This document shows, one piece after another, positions 17,401 through 23,441 of a stretch of 23,441 nt of DNA. The notes beneath the pieces were generated by a model. That model was not told where the DNA came from and ran no database searches. It worked only from the letters and a program-made list of their open reading frames with translations. The position numbers were made by a program, and so were the translations under genes. This DNA is from Symsagittifera roscoffensis (Eukaryota > Xenacoelomorpha > Acoela > Convolutidae): assembly GCF_963678635.1 (NCBI RefSeq), contig NC_087065.1:75775345-75798785 (forward strand). The letters run 5' to 3'. Each line of letters begins with the position of its first letter. The stretch's first letter is position 1.

Positions 17401-18092
17401 AATCTTCATCAGATTGGCCCGCACAAATGAATTTTTAGCCTTCGACCGATGTTGTAACGACATACAGCCAAACCCAGCCGACAGCAAGCCTCAGTAGCCA
17501 GCCATTCTCATCAGTGATTGACTAGAGCTGATTCAGCAAATGGACTCGAGCTCTAAAAGTTACAGCGCTTGTCAACCTCTTTGTACATATCCTCAAAGCG
17601 AAAAAATGCCAACAGATCACACAGTATCCTGCCAATGCAATTGCTTCTTTTGTGAAGAGTCGCCAAATTGACAGTTTCCTCACGGAAATTGAGAACCCTC
17701 GGAAATTGAAAAAATCTAAGTCAGCACACAGTCGACTTCAAATACTCTGCCCATTTCTGGATAAACAAGATTTTCTTAGAACGTCCTTTGGTTCTAAGAA
17801 AATCATGTTTGTCCAGAAATGGGCAGAGTGTTTGAAGTCGACTGTGGGCTAAGTTAGGTTGACTCAGCAAATCAACAATTCTTATCTCCAGCCGCCACCC
17901 GATAATCATGTACGCACAACAACAACCCAATCACCTCTTACTGCAGCATATTCCCGACAGCAACGGACATTATAGTTTAGAACACAGCCGCAGAATCGTA
18001 CAAAAGACTTCTGGATTCTCCACTTTTGGAAAATTCTGAAATTTAATAACCGGCAATGCCTACCATAACGCCGACTACGCTAATTACCAATT
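17401..18092 (+). pseudogene. Pre-integrase region and truncated integrase zinc-binding part, copy E
   Basis: Follows RNase H with SDWPAQ and SQTQPTASLSSQP, then low-similarity linker, the large hairpin, and the region NSYLQPPPDNHVRTTTTQSP-like across frames (17875-17945). SNGHYSLEHSRRIVQ lies near 17960-18003 and a damaged zinc pair near 18053 (CAATGCCTACCATAACGCCG). Homologous to 1425-1748, 6186-6410 and 12748-13210. The integrase stops at about 18092 (TTACCAATTT), where unrelated TGCGGATTCC-rich DNA begins. Confidence 0.65.
17727..17846. repeat. Large inverted repeat (56-bp arms, 8-nt loop)
   Basis: Arms 17727-17782 and 17791-17846 are reverse complements with about three mismatches, and 17783-17790 is the loop. 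The left arm is ordinary element sequence (copies A and D have a single version near 1550-1605 and 12880-12935). The right arm is an extra inverted copy found only in E. Confidence 0.95.
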
Positions 18093-19125
18093 TAAGTTAA
18101 GATGAGTTGTTGCGGATTCCGCAACTTTAAGCGGAATCCACTAATTATAAGTGAAATCGTTTTGTTTGCGGATTCCGTTTAAATATATGAATATGTGTAG
18201 TATAGCAATTAAATTTTGATCTTTCGATAACTGATCACCAGAAAAATCAACCTCATTTACATTTTGATCAATACCAGTTGAAATACTAAGCGTTCGATCT
18301 CAAATCCTGTCAACTGCGATCTCAATTCAGTAGAATCGGAATGTACTAGATCATCAATGTTTGAGATTTATGTAATCCAAACACTGAACTAATTCGTCGA
18401 CATGCTGTGCGTTGTGTTTCCTTATACTCTCAACCCAATGAACACAAATATTGAATCTATTCGGCGTTATGCTTACAAAATCAGTATTTGGGATTGACGC
18501 AATCCCAGATACTGACCTAAGTTGGCGACATGCTCTGTGTTGTTTTTCCATACACTCTCAACCCAATGACTCCAAACATTGAATTTATTCGGTGTTGTGT
18601 TTCCAAATTACAAAAAGGTGACATTCACCGAATTATTAAACAAATGTTTTGTGTTTTGTTCGTAGATTCCCTAGACAAGGGTAATGTCTTTGTCCTTAAT
18701 TTCCGCGTTGCTATAGATACGATTTCCAGCTCTAGCTTTTAGTTGTTCATATGCAAGTTCAGCAAAAAAAAAAGAAATTCTGAATTCACTTACAGTTTGA
18801 GAAATCCGCTTACATTTGCAAATTCCGCTTACAAATTTTGCGGTTCCCATTTTTATTTGCGGATTCCACTTGCATTCTGTGGAATTCACTCACAGTTGCG
18901 GAAAATTGAACAGCTAACTAAATTTGCTCCTTGCTCAATCCGCGGCACAACAAAAAATAAGCCGACAAAGTTTACGTTACAAGTATTTGTACATGGAATC
19001 CACGGAAAACTTGTAAGTGGAATCTACTTACTTTTTGGAACATGTTTAAAGGTTTTTCTATCAAAACCAGAAACATACAGAAAGAAAAGTGTGCGCCTAT
19101 CCAATGCACAGTTGGCCTCGTAATG
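18093..19125. mobile_element. DNA-transposon-like element N inside copy E
   Basis: AT-rich, non-coding sequence with many copies of a GCGGATTCC / GTAAGCGGAATCC word. 18093-18716 matches 21388-21962 and 22665-23243. From 18766 to about 19030 the word appears in the opposite orientation (ATTCCGCTTACA five or so times). 19103-19123 (AATGCACAG-TTGGCCTCGTAA) is the inverted complement of 21130-21151. Inverted subterminal words and a shared inverted end are what a terminal-inverted-repeat, non-autonomous DNA transposon would leave. No transposase frame is seen, no target-site duplication could be fixed, and I cannot assign a superfamily. Confidence 0.5.
18355..18608. repeat. Two 128-bp tandem units inside element N
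   Basis: 18355-18482 and 18483-18608 are diverged direct repeats with common words GACATGCTNTGNGTTGT, ACTCTCAACCCAATGA and TATTCGGNGTT. Element N in the tandem array has a single copy (about 21733-21860). The second unit contains a clean GGGATTG-ACG-CAATCCC hairpin (18490-18506), preserved in the array at 21751-21767 and degraded in the first unit. Confidence 0.8.
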
Positions 19126-19964
19126 TTGTTTTCTGAGAATCCCCTCCCTAAAAATTGGATACACCAATGACTAGCATGAAAAGTTATGATACTCTTAAAG
19201 GTCGACTCTACTTTAACCAAAACAAAATTTTGCCATAATCATTATATATAATTGTGCTTGTTAGCTAATGCTTCCTAAATTAAAAATGAAACAAAACTTA
19301 AAAACAAAAAAACTCGGTAAAAGTTTGATTTCGAATGCTTAAAATTTTTGGTAAAATGTTGAATTGTGTTTCAATTTTAAATTTGTATACAATTTTGCTA
19401 CCCATGAGGACAATCTTCACTCTAAGTTTATCCGGCGACTTTCACGCTGATAGGAAATGCCATTCTACTTTCCCAGAAACCAAAAGTCCTAGTATTTTAA
19501 ATTCAACTGAAAATTGGGTATGTTGCAGAAACTGGACAGGTCAGTAAGAAAGCAATTTAAAAACTAGCCAATTGGAATCAAGATAAAAAAAAATGCAATT
19601 AAAATAAATTATGAGCTGAATTAGCTTAAGCAGATCGAAATGAAAGTATTTTTTCATCTGACAACTCGCATGAGATGTCCGATGCTCAACAGCTCAAAAA
19701 GAAAAAGACGTAAGACAAGAAGATCTCTAAGATGAGTAAAAAAATTAAGAGATACTCTTGATTTAGCAAAAATTATCTATGGCAAGAACTTTTGTGGGAT
19801 GCGACTTGAATTTCGAAATTTTTCAAATAATTGATTCTTAAAAACGAAAATTAATTTTTCGTAAATTTTTCATTTTTAAGTGTTTCTTTCATCTCTTAAA
19901 TTCTAGAAATCCTCAAACGCAAATCTCAAAGTTCTGAAAAAAAGGCTAATTATGAGCAGCTTTC
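19126..19964. other. AT-rich DNA, nothing recognised
   Basis: I see no gene, RNA or known repeat. A 70-codon frame (19335-19547) ends in NWVCCRNWTGQ with a hydrophobic start, but it has no recognisable domain, no homologous copy in the window, and a length unremarkable for AT-rich DNA. Confidence 0.4.
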
Positions 19965-19969
19965 AGTTT

Positions 19970-20143
19970 CAAGGATTTGATTTGCAAAAAAAAACTTAAA
20001 ATTTTTGCACAATGATTGCCAGTAAAATATTTTTCTACATCAATGATGAAATAGAAGTACTGAAATATAATAAGCTTATTTCGTAAAACTGAACAGCTCA
20101 TCTGAAGCTTTATGCGGCTGCAATATAAGGTTTGATGGTGATG
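19970..20143. repeat. Dispersed repeat, copy 2
   Basis: Diverged direct copy of 13855-14028. The shared core AATTTTTGCACAATGATTGCCAG is around 20000-20025, and the right end GGTTTGATGGTG around 20129-20140. Homology may extend about 50 bases further left (CTCAAAGTTCTGAA against CTGAAACTTCTGAA). It lies between unrecognised DNA and the microsatellite. Confidence 0.65.
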
Positions 20144-20257
20144 AAGTTTTACTATTAGAACATTAATTAAATCTCAATTTTAAATTGAAGAAAAAGCGTA
20201 AGTATTTGAAGTAAAAAATATCATTTTTGACAGTCTTGTTCTTCTGCATCATTAAAA

Positions 20258-20600
20258 ATTGCCTGCCTGACTGATTGACTGATTGACTTAATTAATCACG
20301 TATCTATTTACTTACTGATTACTCACTTTTTTTACTCACTTACTTACTTATATACTCACTTTCCTACTTACTTACTTACTTACTTTTTTTCTTAATTCCT
20401 CACTTACATACTGACTCTGTCACTTACGTATCTTCTTAATTACCTCCTTATTTATTCACTAACTTACTTTTTTTCTAACTATCTCACCTTTTACTTACCT
20501 ACTTACTTGTTTACTGACAATCTTACTTACCCCTTTACTTACATAGACTTTTTCCTACACACCTACATACACTTATGCCCGTATTACTTTCTTATTTTAT
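20258..20600. repeat. Degenerate (TTAC)n microsatellite
   Basis: About 340 bases dominated by TTAC/ACTT tetranucleotides, beginning with CTGACTGATTGACTGATTGAC and interrupted by T-tracts and substitutions. It sits directly upstream of the RNase H fragment that begins the tandem array. Non-coding. Confidence 0.9.
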
Positions 20601-20640
20601 TTTATTATTTTTTTAAAATTCAGTCTTCTTTGCTGACAGT

Positions 20641-21085
20641 AGAGTGGAACTGAAGTTCATCATTGAAAAAGCATGAGTAGCCCCCTCAAAACGATTACAA
20701 TACATAACTTGGACTTAAAAGCCGCGACAAATGGAGCTAAACTTGCACGACTTGTCAAAGGACAGCAAGACATCAAGATTGACAGCGAAACACTCTGGAC
20801 GGACAGTACGACCGTTTTAAATTGGATCAATTTTCCAAATCAGCGCCACCAGATCATCCATGCCAAACGCTTCAACTTGAAGTTATGTATCCAGCAAAGT
20901 TAACCGTGCCAACGATGGAACATGCGGTTACGAAGCATGCGACATGACAGCTCATTCCCGATGAATTAAAGGACCAGCTTTCGTTTCAAAAACTTCATCA
21001 GATTGGCCCGCTCAATGGAGTTACAGCCTTCGACTGATAATGTTACGACAAACAGCCAAACTCAGCCGACAGCAAGCCTCAGTAG
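20641..21085 (+). pseudogene. BEL RNase H fragment, first array unit and its left flank
   Basis: Begins VELKFIIEKA in the left flank (20645-20672, equivalent to 17057-17085 in copy E). Frame 20673-20903 gives MSSPLKTITIHNLDLKAATN, ARLVKGQQDIKIDSETLWTD, STTVLNWINFPNQRH. Another frame gives DGTCGYEACDMTAHSR and then KGPAFVSKTSSDWPAQW (20910-21020). The Glu of LEL is Asp. WTDST is intact, unlike copy E. The flank upstream of 20685 is found only at unit 1, which shows this is the original retrotransposon context. Confidence 0.85.
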
Positions 21086-21962
21086 ACAAACTATAAAGGT
21101 CAGACGCCGTCTTCGACAATAAATTTCTTCTTACGAGGCCAAACTGTGCATTCTGTGCATTGTAAGCGGATTCCGCAACACGCCGAAATTAGATTTCTTG
21201 AGGAGTACGCAAATTTTGCTACTTTTTTTCGATCTTCTTTAATATTTTGGATTCCACAAACAAACACCTAAAACATTGTACCGCTCAAAATTGCTCCAAA
21301 AATAGTCAATTTTGCAGAACCTGCAAACGTATTTGCGGAATCCAGAACAGTTTGTAGAATCCCCTAACCAATAATAAGACACTTGAATTGTTAAAATGAG
21401 CTATTGCTGATTCCGCAACTGTAAGCAGAATCCGCAAATTATAATTGAAAGACGCAATTTGTAACTGGAATCCGAATTTTGTTCGCGGATTCCGTTTACA
21501 TATATGTAATATAGTAGTATAGCGTTTAAATTTTTTTGTAAATTACTGGTCACCAAAAAAATCAATCTCAATTACTACATTGATCAACAACCAGTTGAAA
21601 TACCAAACGTTCGGCCTCAATTACTGACAACCCAACTTCGATCTCAAATCCTGTCAACTTCGATCTCAATTCATCAGAATCGGAATCTTCTAGATCATCA
21701 GTTACTGGAATTGATGGAATTCCAAATAGTGACCATTATATGGGATTGACGCAATCCCGGTTACTGACCTAAAATGGCGTTAGGATGTGTATTGTGTTTC
21801 TATACACTCTCAGCCGAATAACTCCAAATATTGAACTATTTCAACGTTGTGTTTCCAAAAGGCTAAAAGGTGACATCCACCGATTTAGTTAACAAAAGTT
21901 TTGAAGTTTGTTTGTGGATTCCGCTGACGGTGGTAAAGTCTTTATCTTTAAACTCCGCGTTG
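21086..21962. mobile_element. Element N-like segment, array unit 1
   Basis: 21130-21151 is the inverted complement of 19103-19123. The following TGTAAGCGGATTCCGC words and 21388-21962 align with 18093-18716. The segment ends in CTCCGCGTTG, fused to the RNase H start. No coding frame is credible. Confidence 0.55.
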
Positions 21963-22363
21963 CTCAAAACGATTACAATACATAACTTGGACTTACAAGC
22001 CGCGACAAATGGAGCTAAACTTGCACGACTTGTCAAAGGACAGCAAGACATCAAGATTGACAGCGAAACGCTCTGGACGGACAGTACGACCGTTTTAAAT
22101 TGGATCAATTTTCCAAATCAGCGCCACCAGATCATCCATGCCAAACGCTTCAACTTGAAGTTATGTATCCAGCAAAGTTAACCGTGCCAACGATGGAACA
22201 TGCGGTTACGAAGCATGCGACATGACAGCTCATTCCCGATGAATTAAAGGACCAGCTTTCGTTTCAAAAACTTCATCAGATTGGCCCGCTCAATGGAGTT
22301 ACAGCCTTCGACTGATAATGTTACGAAAAACAGCCAAACTCAGCCGACAGCAAGCCTCAGTAG
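21963..22363 (+). pseudogene. BEL RNase H fragment, array unit 2
   Basis: Same as 20685-21085 with LDLQAATN instead of LDLKAATN and a few silent-looking changes. An open frame from 21870 to 22181 crosses the junction from element N into RNase H (103 codons), so the fusion happens to be in an open frame. There is no sign that it is used. Confidence 0.85.
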
Positions 22364-23243
22364 ACAAACTATAAAGGTCAGACGTCGTCTTCGACAATAA
22401 ATTTCTTCTTTCTTACGATGCCAAACTGTGCATTCTGTGCATTGTAAGCGGATTCCGCAACACGCCGAAATTAGATTTCTAGAGGAGTACGCAAGTTTGC
22501 TACTTTTTTTCGATCTTCTTTAATATTTTGGATTCCACAAACAAACACCTAAAACATTGTACCGCTCAAAATTGCTCCAAAAATAGTCAATTTTGCAGAA
22601 ACTGCAAACGTATTTGCGGAATCCAGAACAGTTTGTAGAATCCCCTAACCAATAATAAGACACTTGAATTGTTAAAATGAGCTATTGCTGATTCCGCAAC
22701 TGTAAGCAGAATCCGCAAATTATAATTGAAAGACGCAAACTGTAACTGGAATCCGCATTTTGTTCGCGGATTCCGTTTACATATATGTAAAATAGTAGTA
22801 TAGCGTTTAAATTTTTTTGTAAATTACTGGTCACCAAAAAAATCAATCTCAATTACTACATTGATCAACAACCAGTTGAAATACCAAACGTTCGGCCTCA
22901 ATTACTGACAACCCAACTTCGATCTCAAATCCTGTCAACTTCGATCTCAATTCATCAGAATCGGAATCTTCTAGATCATCAGTTACTGGAATTGATGGAA
23001 TCCCAAATACTGACCAGTATATGGGATTGACGCAATCCCGGTTACTGACCTAAAATGGCGTTAGAATGTGTATTGTGTTTCTATACACTCTCAGCCGAAT
23101 AACTCCAAATATTGAACTATTTCAACGTTGTGTTTCCAAAAGGCTAAAAGGTGACATCCACCGATTTAGTTAACAAAAGTTTTGAAGTTTGTTTGTGGAT
23201 TCCGCTGACGGTGGTAAAGTCTTTATCTTTAAACTCCGCGTTG
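22364..23243. mobile_element. Element N-like segment, array unit 2
   Basis: Near copy of 21086-21962, with four extra bases (TTTC) near 22410 and one base less near 22495. The hairpin GGGATTG-ACG-CAATCCC is retained at about 23023-23039. Confidence 0.55.
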
Positions 23244-23441
23244 CTCAAAACGATTACAATACATAACTTGGACTTACAAGCCGCGACAAATGGAGCTAAA
23301 CTTGCACGACTTGTCAAAGGACAGCAAGACATCAAGATTGACAGCGAAACGCTCTGGACGGACAGTACGACCGTTTTAAATTGGATCAATTTTCCAAATC
23401 AGCGCCACCAGATCATCCATGCCAAACGCTTCAACTTGAAG
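23244..23441 (+). pseudogene. BEL RNase H fragment, array unit 3 (cut by window end)
   Basis: 198 bases that by eye are identical to 21963-22160, ending at CTTCAACTTGAAG. It shows that the array has at least three units and probably continues. Confidence 0.9.

Larger units (their letters stand above)
14029..18092 (+). mobile_element. BEL/Pao retrotransposon copy E (most complete)
   Basis: Gag linker, Gag core, zinc knuckles, protease, RT, RNase H and integrase zinc-binding region follow in the normal order over 4 kb. It is cut at about 18092 by a DNA-transposon-like sequence. It retains the RT C-terminal stretch (16600-16740) and RNase H that other copies lack. It also has its own lesions: 190 bases missing between Gag core and knuckles, about 70 codons missing in the protease region, and several stops. 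Confidence 0.85.
20685..23441. repeat. Chimeric tandem array, period about 1.28 kb
   Basis: Unit 1 is 20685-21962, unit 2 is 21963-23243, and unit 3 starts at 23244 and is cut by the window end. Starts are defined by CTCAAAACGATTACAATACAT, giving spacings of 1278 and 1281. By eye, units 1 and 2 differ at roughly 15-20 positions plus small indels (for example four extra bases near 22410). The visible 198 bases of unit 3 look identical to unit 2 and share its differences from unit 1. Each unit is an RNase H fragment (about 400 bp) plus about 880 bp of element N-like DNA. Confidence 0.95.

Noticed and set aside
19335-19547. Possible small secreted protein (hydrophobic start, Cys near end)
   Set aside because: 70 codons in AT-rich DNA, with no homologous copy, no splice or promoter context, and no recognised domain.
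20258-20600. CRISPR-like regular repeat
   Set aside because: It is a degenerate tetranucleotide microsatellite with no spacers, in a eukaryotic transposon context.
21863-22108. Minus-strand 81-codon frame repeated at 23144-23389
   Set aside because: It is repeated only because the whole 1.28-kb unit is repeated. It is antisense to RNase H and spans the fusion point.

Overview
This is eukaryotic, almost certainly animal, non-genic DNA. It is AT-rich and has no bacterial-style operons, no tRNA or rRNA, and no host gene that I can recognise. Nearly all readable protein similarity belongs to LTR retrotransposons of the BEL/Pao superfamily, which is known only from metazoans. Several superimposed copies are broken by stops, frameshifts and large deletions. 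The domains seen are the Gag core (DUF1759 type), a Cys/His zinc-knuckle block, a BEL-type aspartic protease, reverse transcriptase, RNase H, and integrase with an H2C2 zinc-binding part and a catalytic core. An invertebrate genome is the likeliest source, but the sequence does not let me name the species.

Layout. 1-1748: copy A, a Gag fragment, then a Gag N-terminal region fused by an internal deletion to the pre-integrase region. 1749-2144: unassigned simple or structured sequence. 2145-6623: copy B, from 5' noncoding DNA through Gag, protease and RT to the integrase N-terminal part. 6624-8478: copy C, Gag, protease and a second, misplaced Gag-core piece. 8479-13850: copy D, which repeats the B 5' half and then the A arrangement, and ends in the best-preserved integrase core. 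13855-14028: a dispersed repeat also present at 19970-20143. 14029-18092: copy E, the most complete copy from Gag to the integrase zinc-binding part. 18093-19125: a DNA-transposon-like sequence interrupting E. 19126-20640: unrecognised AT-rich DNA plus a long TTAC-type microsatellite. 20641-23441: a retrotransposon RNase H fragment joined to the DNA-transposon-like sequence and amplified as a tandem array with a period near 1.28 kb, running off the window end.

No copy is coding-competent. The interest is structural: one permuted Gag/5'-region order recurs in three places, two copies share an identical internal deletion, there is a 56-bp-arm hairpin, and a chimeric tandem repeat looks like satellite DNA in formation. 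I could not find paired LTRs or a convincing primer-binding site, so element ends are approximate. Identity statements come from comparison by eye, not from computed alignments.
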